Below, piece by piece: positions 10,473-23,929 of a stretch of DNA of 64,000 bases. A program made the position numbers and the translations under genes. The stretch is from the NCBI RefSeq assembly GCF_963576545.1, contig NC_083656.1, positions 1,949,219 through 2,013,218 on the forward strand, written 5' to 3'. The notes under the pieces were generated by a model that had not been told where the DNA came from, did no database searches, and saw only the letters and a program-made list of their open reading frames with translations. The DNA is from Limanda limanda. Taxonomy: Eukaryota; Chordata; Actinopteri; Pleuronectiformes; Pleuronectidae. Position 1 is the first letter of the stretch; each line of letters starts with the position of its first letter.

Positions 10473-13400
10473 ATGCTTTACCTGAAAAAGTACTTCACAG
10501 AGGGCCTGATTCAGTTCACCATCCTGCTGAGTCTCCTGGGGGTGCGGGTGGACCTTGACTCCTACCTGAGCAACCAGCTGCCCCCACTGAGGGAGATCAT
10601 CCTGGGCCCCAGCGCCGCCTACACCCAGACGCAGTTTCACAACCTCCGCAACACGCTGGACGGCTATGGCATCCACCCGAAGAGCGTGGACCTGGACCGG
10701 TTCTTCACCACGCGGCGGCTGCTGAACCAGGTGCGCCAGCTGGATCGCCTCTCCGTGCCCAGCACCGAGCTCAACACGTGGCTAGTGCACCGGGACTCTG
10801 AGACGGTGGTGTCCGCCAGCAGCCAGTCCAGCGCCACCATCACCCTGGACAATGGGGCCGGCCTAGAGGACTCGGACAGCCCTGACGCCACCCCGGCCAT
10901 GAGGGGAGGAAGCGGAGCGCCTGAATCCACCTACAACCTGAACGCAGCCGACAGCAGCCTGGGCGCCGTGGCCCCGGAGGGCGACCAGGAGCAGGGGACC
11001 AGGGCCGGCAACGACGACCTCACCAAAGAGGTACAGACCGCAGCCGGGCGGCGTCTGTGGCAAGGAGCCATCGTCCAACAGGGTTTTTATGGTGTAATTA
11101 TTATGAAACAGACTCGGAGAAATTAAATGTCAGGTCGTTTTCAATCTAATCTCCTTCCAGGGAAACAGAAATCTGCTCTTTCCCCCGTTTTGCAACGACA
11201 ACGACAAATTAAATCATCAATCTGATTTTGTTGTTTACCGCAAATCACAGTTTCGTCTTCGGTGTCATAAATCACAAGCCAAATTCCTTGAAGATTAGAA
11301 AAGTATGATCCAAGTTGCGGTGACAGTACAGACTCGTACGCTTCCTGGTCCACACCCCTGATCGCTCTATCAGTGTCAGATATTTTTAGTCAAACCAGTT
11401 GAGTCACATTCATAACAGCCGGTCACATTTAATGTTGTCGTCAGAGATTTGGAAAGCAAAAGGGTCGTCAGCTTTTAAACGAACGACACTAAAGAAACTA
11501 CATCTGTGCTGGTTTCATATGAGCCTGCTACAATCGGAGACTTCTTTCTGATCACATGATTTACCAGCGTGTCCAAGTGTTTATGTCATGGTTGCATCAT
11601 CTGACCATATTCCTGTTACATGATCTGATTCTCGCTCCTTCCAAAATTACCCGCCCGAATGAAGATGAAAAGCCAAATGAAAGATAAACAGCCTATGTGC
11701 TCTATTATTATCACAAATAAGAACACGTTGTCAGAAATAGGCCAAATGTGTTTGCTTTAACAGAATCTGCTCATGTGACCGACGCTTCTCTGTGCCGGGC
11801 CGATGGTTTCTCAATGGCTGTTTTGCGTTTCTCCAGGACATCGACTTGATTGACATCCTGTGGCGACAGGACATCGACCTCGGCGCGGGAAGAGAAGTGT
11901 TCAACTACAGCAACCGTCAGAAGGAGAGCGAGGAGGAGGAGAAGCCCAGCCCGCAGGAGAGCAAGGACAGGAACAAGGAGCAGGAGAGCTGGAGAAATGG
12001 AGTCAACCTCCAAGGAGCTCAGCCGGTGGACGGGGAGACTGGAGAGAGCATTCCAGAGCAGGTCTGTGGGTGAAGGGGAGTTTTCATATTCAAGGGCTTC
12101 GTCCGGTGGGAGGCGGCACAGTGAACTGCCTTATTGCACATAAAAACAAATGGGAGACTTGGGAGCTGCAGGCTGGTGATAAAATATACATTTGTCTGCT
12201 GAGAAAACGCGTTCTTACTCATGTGGAGATATTCCCAGATTGGTCGTTTGCGCCATTTGCCTAAAAAAAGAAAGTGTGTTGCTCAGATTGCCACAGAATC
12301 GCCTCGGTGAGTCTCAGAGAGTGAAAGTGAAAATTCAAGCTGGATGCAGCCTCACTTTTTATAGTTCTAATGACCGAACCAGCTGAGCTTCACTCTCTAG
12401 TTCTACCAGCGTCATGGTCTCACTGGGATCTGTTCACCGGACACAGTAACACACATGTAATCCTCAGGAAAACTCGATCCGTGCACACCCAGCGCTGGTA
12501 TCTGTGGAATTCATGATATCTGTGCCATCAGTGAAGTTTCTTCAGATAAGGAATCACTTGTTCTCCTTTCGACACTGTGGCAGAACGGTCTGACTTGACC
12601 ACAGTGAGTCAATACACTTAATATCGATGAACAATGCAAGTTATTAATAATGAGAGATTGTGATAATGTGTCTGTTCAGGACACTGAAGCCTTAAATCAG
12701 GACATAAAACAGGGATCAGCAACAAGACGCTCAGATATTTTCACACCAATCCAGTCATATTCTGCTTCTCAGGGTCATGGGCGTTACTGGAGCCAATCAC
12801 CAGCTGGCACTGGGAAAGAGGCGGGGCTCTTATCCAAAACTGAACAGATATTTTAGTTTTCTCATCCCAGTTTCTCCTCCACCTCCTTTAGCAGCGCTCA
12901 TAACTCTCAGCCGCACCTGTCTGCTCCTAATGCTCTTGTTTATCTGTTGTGCTAATGAGTCAATCAGGTGAGTTCAATGCTGATCCGAGCTTTAGACGAG
13001 CTGCAGTCACGTAACATTGTCCCTGGAACAAATGATCGGGAATTTTCCAGAAATAAACCAGGGGAGCGAAGAATAGCTGCTGTGCTCACAACACTTAAAC
13101 TGTTATGTTGCTCATATCTCTGATGGTTATGGGCAAAGATAACTAGTTTATTTTTGGAACATTTTGTCTTTTGCTCGTCTGTGTTTCCTTTTAATTTGTT
13201 AAATACTCATGGCTCATTAGTAATAAGTCAACTGTGAAGGCTCAGTAATTTGTAAAACATTAGTAATCTATTTTAATGTTGTTTCTTAGCTCCCGGCGCT
13301 CGGCTCCCAGACGTCACTTTCTCTACAGGAATGTCTGAGGCTGTTGGAAGCCACTTTCCCTTTTGGAGAAGAATCTGAGGTAAAAACACAAGTTTAGTGT

Positions 13401-15888
13401 TTTTTATTTTTATGTGGAAAAACTACGTTAAACTTAGTTGTTTTTATTAATTCTAACTAGGGTTGCAAAATTCCGGGAATATTCAAAGAGGGAAACTTTC
13501 CATGGGAATTAACGTGAATAAACGTGAATATACGGGAATTAACGTGAATAAACGGGAATAAACTGGAAATGTTGTGGGTAATTTATACTAACTGTATTTA
13601 CCTTGTCATATACAGACATAAATATAAACATTTTGTTGTGTCATAGGCTGATTTGAGTCCTGAGGAAACTTTGGGCACTTGACTATATGCTTCTGCATCG
13701 TTGTGTCATTCTTAACATAGGTCTTTGCACAGTATTTGCAAATGTACACAGCCTTTCCTTCTACATTGGATGAGGTGAAATGTCTCCACACATGAGAGAG
13801 TGCACGTGGCATTGTTCTGTAGAATAAGATGAGAAAAAAGTTTGTAAAAAAACACTAATGCAATGCCAGAGATATAAATAGTTAGCCAAACAATTGGAAT
13901 CGTCTGTAAACATATTTTACAATTGATGGATAAATGAATGGAAATAGTCTAGATGAACAGATGAACAATCCTCAATCAGCATGATAATATATTTTCCCCA
14001 GTAATATCATGGAAACTTACCTGACTAGTCCTTCACTCTACAGCAGGCCTCAATAGCCCTGCTGTAGAGTGAAGGATGCTGGGAGTTATCTGTGCATGTG
14101 ACAACCCTAATTCTAACCACATTTCCGATCAGTTTCCGGCCCCGGTTGTCGCTCCAGAAACAGCTGTGACCACCGATGAAGTTCCGTCGACGTCTCAGGC
14201 CGTTCCTCTGGCGCCGCAGCCCCCCCCAGCGGAGCCCCAGTTAGACCTGGAGCAGCAGTGGCAGGACATCATGGCCATCATGGAGCTACAGGTACGTCCC
14301 TTAGGTTTCAATCTTCAAATCAAAGTATCTTTCTGTCTTTATGGCAAATTGATCCAAAACAAGTGAATGATATTGATAACCTGCAACATGAGGGTGAAAG
14401 CTCGTGTCTGTTCTGAGTCCTAATTCATAGTCTCGTCTTTAAAAAGAGGGAAAACACTGATTCTATAGTATTTGTATGTTTCCATTAACAAACTGTTCTT
14501 GTCCGAAGGCGATGGAAGTGAACATCACTTCGCCTCAAACCGACTCCGTCAGCGTTGGTGGAACATCTGAGGCGACAGACTCCAACACGACAGGAAGCTT
14601 CGGACTCGCTCCTCGCCCGACGCCGGTGAACCAGGACGTCAGCCTCCACCAGGCCTCCCTCCCCAGCTGCAGCCAAGACTTCCCCCAGATTTTCGGCCCC
14701 CAGTTGGACACTGTTAGCATCCCCCCGAGAACCCCCATGCTCAGACTCGCTTCTAACAACTCCACCAACATCAACGCCACGTTCGGAGCCACCAACCTGA
14801 CGGGGATCTTTCTCCCTCAGCACATAAACAGCTCCAGTAGCAACGTGACGTCCACGCCCATCCTGCCCGACCCCTTCAGCACCCTGCTGGAGGAGTCCAT
14901 GCTGGATGAGATCAGCTTGTTGGACCTTGCCATGGAGGAGGGCTTCAGCCAGGCCCAAGCGTCCCAGCTGGAGGACGAGCTTGACTCAGATTCCGGTCTT
15001 TCCCTGGACTCCAGCCACAGCCCGGCGTCGCCGAGCAGCTCGGAGACGTCCTGCTCCTCTGCAGCTTCCTCCTCCTCAACGTCTGCCACCTTCTCCGAGG
15101 AAGGAGCTGTGGGGTACAGCACCGACTCTGAGGTGACCACTGTGGAGCCGGAGGAAGGTGCTGTGGGTGGTTACCAGCCCGGTTACAGTAAGCTCTGCCG
15201 TATGAGCTACCAGGACCCCTCCCAGTTCCACAGCCTCCCTCAGCTCGACAGCATCGGCCACAACCACACCTACAACCTGCCGCTCTCCTCTGCTTTCGAC
15301 GAGCACCCGGAGCTCCCCATATCATCCGTGAAGAAATCTGTCCGCGACAAGTCGAGCTCAAAGCTTCAGCCCGCTCACGACCTGCTCGATAAGCACGCCA
15401 GCCGCGATGAGCGCCGAGCCCGCTCCATGAAAATCCCCTTCTCCAACGAAAAGATCATCAACCTGCCTGTGGAAGAGTTCAACGAGCTTCTCGCCAAGCA
15501 CCACCTGAGCGAACCGCAGCTCGCCCTCATCCGGGACATCCGCAGGCGCGGCAAGAACAAGATGGCGGCCCAGAACTGCCGCAAGCGCAAACTGGACACC
15601 ATCATTAACCTGGAGGACGGCGTCCAGGACCTGAGGCGCAACAAGGCGCGGCTGTTGAAGGAGAAGATGGAGTTCATTCGTTCCATCCGGCAGATGAAGC
15701 AGAAAATGCAAAGTCTGTACCAGGAGGTGTTCACTCAGCTTCGAGACGAGGAGGGCCGGCCCTATCCTCCCAGCGAGTACTCGCTGCAGTACAGCGCCGA
15801 CGGCAGCGTGCTGATCATGCCCCGGTGCATGGCGGCGGCCGAGCAGAACCGTAAGCCGGAGAAAAAACAGAAGGACAAAAAGAAGTGA
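10473..15888 (+). CDS. nfe2l1: NFE2L1 / NRF1 (TCF11-type) CNC-bZIP transcription factor
   Basis: Exons 10473-11030, 11837-12061, 13290-13379, 14133-14291 and 14509-15888 are all phase 0 and give 803 residues (human TCF11 has 772). The protein is ER-anchored, normally degraded, and on proteasome stress is cleaved and activates proteasome genes. Visible features: N-terminal membrane anchor (about 7-24), NTWLVHRD with W103-L104 at the known DDI2 cleavage position, DIDLGAG (198-204), ETGE (253-256), an Asn-rich region with many N-x-S/T sites, the DSGLS degron (505-509), CNC domain from about 655, basic region 689-705 and a leucine zipper. Exon 3 (residues 262-291) is the TCF11-specific cassette. 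The 5' leader starts at exon 10209. Teleosts have two copies; I cannot say which this is. Confidence 0.95.
11031..13289 (+). other. nfe2l1 introns 2 and 3
   Basis: Apart from the exon at 11837-12061, I see nothing coding. There are no long simple repeats and no element that I recognise. Confidence 0.5.
13458..14109 (-). mobile_element. Non-autonomous hAT element, copy 3, right end deleted internally
   Basis: The left end matches the copies at 3277 and 4759. The right part is shortened: after GTTATCTGTGCATGTGA the sequence jumps to the last bases CAACCCTA. The 8-bp target duplication ATTCTAAC is perfect (13450-13457 and 14110-14117), so the 652-bp element either inserted in this form or was trimmed internally later. 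It retains the BED fragment and the hairpin. It lies in the nfe2l1 intron after the TCF11 cassette and ends 23 nt before the next exon. Confidence 0.88.
13606..13812 (-). pseudogene. BED-type zinc finger remnant in hAT copy 3
   Basis: A 68-residue frame starts [12 protein letters not shown] and has CKYC and HIVKC zinc ligands. It is nearly identical to the fragment at 3425-3673. No transposase domain follows. Confidence 0.7.
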
Positions 15889-17861
15889 GGGGAAGAAACT
15901 GCTGTTTATTCTATCACTTTGCTAAATCAGTAAGAAAGATTTCTGCAGAAGCAAGAGAGATGTCCTTTTTTCCTTTAAGAAGATTCTGTTGAGTAGAAAA
16001 ACGGCGTTGTTGACTACTCCTCCTGCGTTAGTTTCTCCCTTTTTATTCTGTTCCTGCATTTTTTTTCCTGTAAAAACTTCCACGCAGAGGAAGCTCTTCG
16101 TTTGAGTACTGATATTTCATTATTTGGACGGGGAGGGGGGGACGATAAGCGGGGAGAGGAGGAAAAGGAAAGGACATAAAAGGAGCTATGAGAAAATAAT
16201 GTTTAGCTGCTCTTGATCCTATTTGCACCAAAACCACTAAGGATGAAGAAGATTGGTGTTGAGAGGAAGGAACCCAGTCGAGGAGGAGAAGCTATGCACT
16301 GAAGGTTTGAAAGGACTCGCAGGTCGCCTCCCACCCTGGAGACTTCTGGTGGTTTTCACTGAAGCTTTAATGTTGCAGGTCTTCAGGCAAAGAGCAGCGT
16401 GAGTGGTCGGAGTTTAGATACCAAAGGCTAAAGGAAGTCCGTCGTGTGTGAGGACGTCGGTAAATACTGTACAAGCTGAGGTTGTATGGGGCGTCTTGCT
16501 TGAGCTGAACACATTTGAAAACGCTCAAGCACTGCGCTCGTTATTCTGTAGATTCCCGGTTTCTCGAGTCGGTTTGCGAGCGGCGTGTTAGTCCAGCAGG
16601 ACCTGAAGAGATCGGGTTTGACGGGAGGAAGTGGGATGTTGAGACGAGGGAGGTGTCGGAGGCTGAAGTGTTCCCGGGTTTGGCCACTGATTTCAAAGAG
16701 AGAAGCCCTGCAAGAGGAGGACATGTATGTTTTAGGGAGGAGGCACACTGCATTGCAAAATGTATCAACTTCCTTATGAATTATACATAGCACTGTAATT
16801 TGTCTTTTAAAAGGCTTGGCTATATGCATTTTGCCGTGTCTGTCGCTATTCCTTAAATACGGGAGCTGCGTTTAGGAAGGCTCTTATTAACTGTTCATAA
16901 TCTGTAGTATAAGCAAGGTTATAGGTCTCGCCACATCAGCTTTACATAGAAGTCTACATCCTCTTTGTTGATTTGAAAGCTTTGCACAGAGCCTGTAATC
17001 ATTGTCGAGGAGACGACGCTGCGAGGAGCCAGGAGTCACCTCCGACTCTCACAGCTCGAAAACTGGATTTATTTATTTCCTGCGATGCCTTTTTGAGCAT
17101 TAACTTAAAACACTTGTTGCCGTGGTTTAGCGACATCCCTTTTATTTGCCAATTGAAAGCCACTTGAGGCGATTTCTTTTTAAACTGCTGTAAAGCCAAG
17201 TCGTTTGGCCGAGTCCTGTGTGTTTCAGTTTTTTTGTGTTGAACCCACAAAGTGAGCCAAGTTGTTGTGAGGTAAAAAAAAAATACTTTGAATGCGTGAA
17301 ATGACGGCGTGTGTCGTTGCCACTTTGAGTCGAATGCCTTTTTAGATTTCACAATATCTCCATCTTCACCTTTAAGGTTTTGAGAAGCGCAGAAACGCGT
17401 TCTCAGAGTAGAAGTGCTATTACTTGTCTATTTGAATGTGTCATCACCCTCTGTGAAAACACAGTTTAAAAACAGGTCGGTCGTCGCCGCTGAGGTAGAA
17501 GTTAGACTAGAATATTTCACAAGAGGCCGAACAGAACACGCTACATTAAGATGATGTCCAAAAAATGTTTCTGAAAGAAAGAGAAATGTCCATTAAATGT
17601 GATTATCAGGCATGAAACTCCGGTTATCATTCACTTCAGTGTAACCCAGTGCAGCGCCAACTATTTAGTACTGCTACTACTTACTGCACTTTCTTTTCCG
17701 TCTGTCTCGTCCTGTAAATATTTCCATGTTTGTTTGTCCTGATTTTAAGACGTTGGTCAAATGTCTCCATCACAGTCTCACCCTCTGCTTTGAGTTTGGA
17801 TGTAGTTTCCTGTTTTGAGATATTTGCTGGCAATCAAGAATTGTTTTTATTGATTAATAAA
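15889..17861 (+). other. nfe2l1 3' UTR with AATAAA at 17856-17861
   Basis: About 2 kb with no exon signature follows the stop codon and ends in ATTAATAAAGTG, a canonical poly(A) signal. A long 3' UTR is usual for this gene. The last 150 bp of the UTR are part of the segment also present at 21440-22106. Confidence 0.7.
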
Positions 17862-18371
17862 GTGTTTTTATTTTCACCAGTGAGTCGTGTGTTCTGGTTC
17901 CCAGTCAACGTCCCGGGTTCTGTGGAGCTTCAGGTGTTTAGAGATTAGATCTGAAACATCGAAGAAGCGTGAATAACCAGAGCTGGATAATAGAGCTGCA
18001 ACAATCAAGACAGTTAATTGAACATTTGACGTTAACAGGTTCTTGAATGTGAAAATAAGTTATTTTTGTCTTGCATTTGAGTAAATGTTGTACTTTTAAG
18101 TGTTTGTTTATTAGAGCAAAACAAACTTAGAGCCCGACAGAATAATCAGTTGTTCAATTAAACAATCAGACGTTATGAGTCATTCACATATTTATCAGCA
18201 TTTGTTTGCTGATATAAAAACTTATTTTACTAAATGAAGGCCAATGTTTTGACTGGGATACGTTGTTTGTTCATAGCAAATTGTAGTTTAACATCAATAA
18301 TTTAAATGGTTAAAATGAACAGTGTTAACAAAGATGTTGGTTATGCAGGAAATATATTTAAGTATTTTTAC
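17712..18371. repeat. Duplicated segment, copy A (nfe2l1 3' end and downstream DNA)
   Basis: This stretch, covering the end of the nfe2l1 3' UTR, its AATAAA and about 500 bp beyond, is colinear and highly similar to 21440-22106. Copy A has about 20 bp (in the CAACGTCCCGGG region near 17906) that copy B lacks. Confidence 0.88.
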
Positions 18372-18558
18372 ATTTAACAAACATCCAAAAACATCTGAGC
18401 CGGGTCCTGAATAAGACTTCTGGTTGGTTGATGAGCTTTTTAATCTCTGGAGTTTTGATCTCAGATGAAAAACAATCCTCAGCTGCAGCTTCACTGGGTT
18501 GAAACTGGTTTTTACTATAAGTGACACGAGCAGGAAACAGCACAGTAACAAAAAGTGG

Positions 18559-18564
18559 TTTATT
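18559..18564 (-). terminator. cbx1 polyadenylation signal
   Basis: TTTATT on the plus strand is AATAAA on the minus strand, about 390 nt beyond the cbx1 stop codon. It is the best signal seen there, so the 3' UTR would span about 18540-18952. Confidence 0.55.
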
Positions 18565-18952
18565 TTCAAAAAGTGAGAAGCAACACACAATGAAAAACAC
18601 GACAGAGAGACTTCATCACCGAACACCTAACAAGTCCAAAGGTCACAGCTCAGAGGAAACGCTGTCACCCTCAAACAGCACCGGTGAACTGAGTAAATGG
18701 CACGATGATGAAATGAAAACGTCAGCGGAGAGCAGACTGAAATAGTCGGACAACTCGTTAAAACTCGGAACGGATACTGAGAATGAACACTGTCTTAATT
18801 CAGATGGATCTGAAGCTTATATACATGTAGATTATATCCAGATAAAAGTAGATGATACTACACCAAGAGACGAGTGAGTCCAGTGGTGCCTCACTTGTCT
18901 CTGCTCCCCCCCCTGTTGAAAGTACAATGAAATTCCCTTTCTTGGCCCTGTG

Positions 18953-20756
<1,804 letters not shown>

Positions 20757-21093
20757 GCTCCTCAGGTGGACCTGGGGACCAGCAGGTTCCTGCTCGGCGT
20801 CACGTGGCGGCGAGATGATGGCGAGCGGGAGTCGATGTGGTCGAGAGGAGAGAACGGGATCGAAAAGACACAAGGGCGACAGAGTGAGGCAACACAGATC
20901 ATCAGCAATCATTCAGATTTAACTAGTTGTATTTTCCAATTGGATTATATTGCTTCATAAAGTGTTTTTCCTTCGGAATAGTTTACGATTTAATTCCAGA
21001 TTTCAATAGTTTTTCTGCTACTTACAGCCCAATAATCAATAACACTATTTTTGATAGCTTGTGATGACGTATACAAAGAAAAGTACTTTAAAC

Positions 21094-21158
21094 TAGGGCT
21101 GCTGAATTAATTGAAATTTAATCGTGATTATGATTTTTTCCATAATCGAGCAGCCCTA
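21094..21158. mobile_element. 65-bp hAT-like MITE
   Basis: The ends TAGGGCTGCT and AGCAGCCCTA are inverted repeats. Both flanks carry CTTTAAAC (21086-21093 and 21159-21166), a perfect 8-bp target duplication fitting the hAT pattern. It is too short to encode anything. Confidence 0.8.
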
Positions 21159-21439
21159 CTTTAAACATTGCAGAGACATTTCAGGGTGAAGTCAACAACC
21201 CGAAAAAATTGAGAATGAAATACGACAATATTGTATTCTTACTCCATTGCTCACTATGTGTATGATGATTCTCTCCGGGACATTATTAACATTATTAACC
21301 AAATAGTAAATGAAACGTTAACAAACTGAGACACAAGTTGAGTTTGCGATGAGATACGACAAAGAAAACAAATATTGTGGCTTGAAATATTAAATAATTT
21401 GTCATTTGATTTATCTGAAATGACCCAAGTGCCTTTAGT

Positions 21440-22106
21440 TCTGTAAATATTTCCATGTTTGTTTGTCCTGATTTTAAGACGTTGGTCAAATGTCTCCATC
21501 ACAGTCTCACCCTCTGCTTTGAGTTTGGATGTAGTTTCCTGTTTTGAGATATTTGCTGGCAATCAAGAATAGTTTTTATTGATTAATAAAGTGTTTTTAT
21601 TTTCACCAGTGAGTCGTGTGTTCTGGTTCCCAGTTGTCTCAGGTGTTTAGAGATTAGATCTGAAACCTCGAAGAAGCGTGAATAACCAGAGCTGGATAAT
21701 AGAGCTGCAACAATCAAGACCGTTAATTGAACATTTGACGTTAACAGGTTCTTGAATGTGAAAAATAAGTTATTTTTGTCTTGCATTTGAGTAAAGTTTA
21801 TACTTTTAAGTGTTTGTTTATTAGAACAAAACAAACTTAGAGCCCGACAGAATAATCAGTTCAATTAAACAATCAGCCGTTATGAGTCATTCACATATTT
21901 ATCAGCAGTTGTTTGTTGATATAAAAACTTATTTTACTAAATGAATGCCAACGTTTTCTTTGACTGGGATACGTTGTTTGTTCATAGCAAATTGTAGTTT
22001 AACATTATCAATCATTTAAATGGTTAAAATGAACAGTGTTAACAAAGATGTTGGTTATGCAGGAAATATATTTAAGTATTTTTAAATTTTAAGCCAAGTT
22101 TAAGCA
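21440..22106. repeat. Duplicated segment, copy B, inserted in cbx1 intron 1
   Basis: This copy of 17712-18371 includes the nfe2l1 AATAAA region. It is flanked by an 18-bp direct repeat with one mismatch: GACCCAAGTGCCTTTAGT at 21422-21439 and GACCCAAGTGCCATTAGT at 22107-22124. That pattern suggests an insertion with target-site duplication. The last ~20 bp have no match in copy A. Confidence 0.85.
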
Positions 22107-22618
22107 GACCCAAGTGCCATTAGTGTTACAGGTGTGTATCAGCTGGAGGGGGGGGGGTATTAAACACGGATCAGCTGTAAAGAGAGACCTGCACATGTGG
22201 CTTCAGTGCTTGTGACCCTTGCACATCTGGAACAGCCTGTGGTGGGTTTGAGGCCCAGTCATCAACCACGAAGCTTCACGTCACGTTGACGTCACGCAGA
22301 AAACGACGCGGGTTTGAACCCCCCCCCTCGGTGCAGCTAGCGTTAGCCTGCTAGCACAAACCCGGGGCACGACAAAGCCCCAGCTCGCTTTACGTGGAGC
22401 AGCGGTTTCCTCCATGTTGCTTTCCCCCCCTCGTTAGCAGCTAACACGTCACAAACCGGAACCAGTTCGGATACTGGTGATTATCGATCATCGCACAGAT
22501 TCCACCTGATCTCAAACTGGGAGCTAACGTGCTCATTCAACCTGTGTCCCCGCCCCCCTTTTTCAAATGTGCACATGAAGCTAACTCCGCGTCGAGGAGG
22601 AGATCGAACCGAACTCAC

Positions 22619-22860
22619 CTTCGATCACTGGGTTCGAGAGGAGGAGGTGCGAGAGGAGGAGGTGCGAGAGGAGGAGGTGCTCACACAACCAGGGCTTTGT
22701 CTCCGAGTTGTACGGTTTGTGATGAAAATGGTTCGATTCCGCCCCTTCGTGTGGAGCGAGAGGAGGGAAACAAAACAAGCGAATCCGCCGGGCAACACGG
22801 ATTATAGAACATGTGGATGTGCTCACTCAGGCAGCCAGAGGGGGCGGTGCTGAGCCCGAG
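22619..22860 (-). promoter_or_regulatory. cbx1 promoter and probable non-coding exon 1
   Basis: The sequence is CpG-rich, and a good minus-strand donor (GAAG/GTGAGT) at 22619 would end a non-coding first exon. A 15-bp unit, GAGAGGAGGAGGTGC, is repeated three times at 22636-22680 inside the presumed leader. The transcription start is probably around 22780-22860 but is not determined. Confidence 0.5.
22636..22680. repeat. 15-bp tandem repeat, three units
   Basis: GAGAGGAGGAGGTGC occurs three times without mismatch, in the likely cbx1 5' leader. Slippage variation between individuals is likely. Confidence 0.85.
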
Positions 22861-23369
22861 TGATGTGTAGATCTGTGATTTATGAGAGAGAGGAAACTAG
22901 GGACTGGATCCATGGAGCGGACTCACTCACTGGGACATAAATAACTGGGAATACTGTTATTAGGAAACACATATTTATCATCCACACTTCACCATATATT
23001 TAACTTTATGTTTTTCTATTTGCTTTTGCCAACGTCATGTCCCACTTTACTTTACTCTATAACATTTACATACAAACCACTGCAGTGAAAGTTTTTTGCC
23101 TTTTTATAAATATTTCTATTCTCTTGCGTGTGGATCAATAAAGTTTTATCCTATCTTATCTTTTGCATTAAATTTGTTTCTCTATACTCCTGTGGGCCAT
23201 TACAGCATGTTGTATAATAATGGTGATATTACATTCTCTAAATCGTTAGACATCAACACAACATGTAGTTTAGTGTGTTTTGTGTATTTCTTTTCATTCA
23301 TTTAAAAATGACATTTCCTCAAAACGACAGTTTTAGCAGATGAGGGCAGTTGTCAGAATCATCCTGAAT

Positions 23370-23661
23370 CAGAATCAGAATCAGTAGTATTTTATTGCCA
23401 AGTACGTTCACACATACAAGGAATTTGCTCTGGTTATTGGTGCAAACAATGAACATAGAAACATAAAAACGCAATAAATACAACATACATAGGAGAGCAA
23501 TAAAAAATAGGAAACCAGTATATATTTACTCACTGTTTACTTCTTATTTACTCACTTTTGTATAATATTTATACAAAGTAACATTTATTTTGACATAAAC
23601 ATTTCTGAATAAAAATACATAAAAGATAAAAGATATAAAAAGTGAAGTAAAAAGTGAAATG
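23370..23661 (-). mobile_element. LINE-like 3' end, copy 2 (reverse orientation)
   Basis: Nearly identical to 1049-1345, with short AGAATC tail units at its left edge. High identity suggests recent activity of the family. No coding domain is present. Confidence 0.6.
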
Positions 23662-23929
23662 CTAATGGTCGGTATGTTTTTAACGGTTACTGCAGTTTAG
23701 AGTCATTTTATTTCCCAACAGATGATGAACATAAACATTTTGTGTTGCTCTATATGAGACAAGAGATGTAATCAAACAATGAAACAAATCTGTTGTGGTC
23801 AAATCTATAAGGGTGCAAAGGGCTTTACTGTTTCTCACGACAGTTTTTGTAGAACAGCGCTACATAGAATTAAGTTAAGTTCTTATTGATATATAAAGAT
23901 AACAGTAAATATATAACAAGATCCATAAA

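Larger units (their letters stand above)
20770..22618 (-). other. cbx1 intron 1
   Basis: The intron runs between the likely non-coding exon 1 (donor GAAG/GTGAGT at 22618-22619) and the start-codon exon (acceptor CCCCAG near 20771). It contains a 65-bp MITE, the large duplicated segment, and a GC-rich block at 22250-22560 with a full CRE palindrome TGACGTCA at 22287-22294. That block may act as a downstream promoter or enhancer. Confidence 0.5.

Noticed and set aside
14485..15734. Several minus-strand frames of 86-157 codons
   Set aside because: Antisense shadows of the last nfe2l1 exon; they have no independent support.
22733..22748. Second tRNA T-loop-like GGTTCGATTCC
   Set aside because: Flanking bases do not form a T-stem and no tRNA fold is possible.
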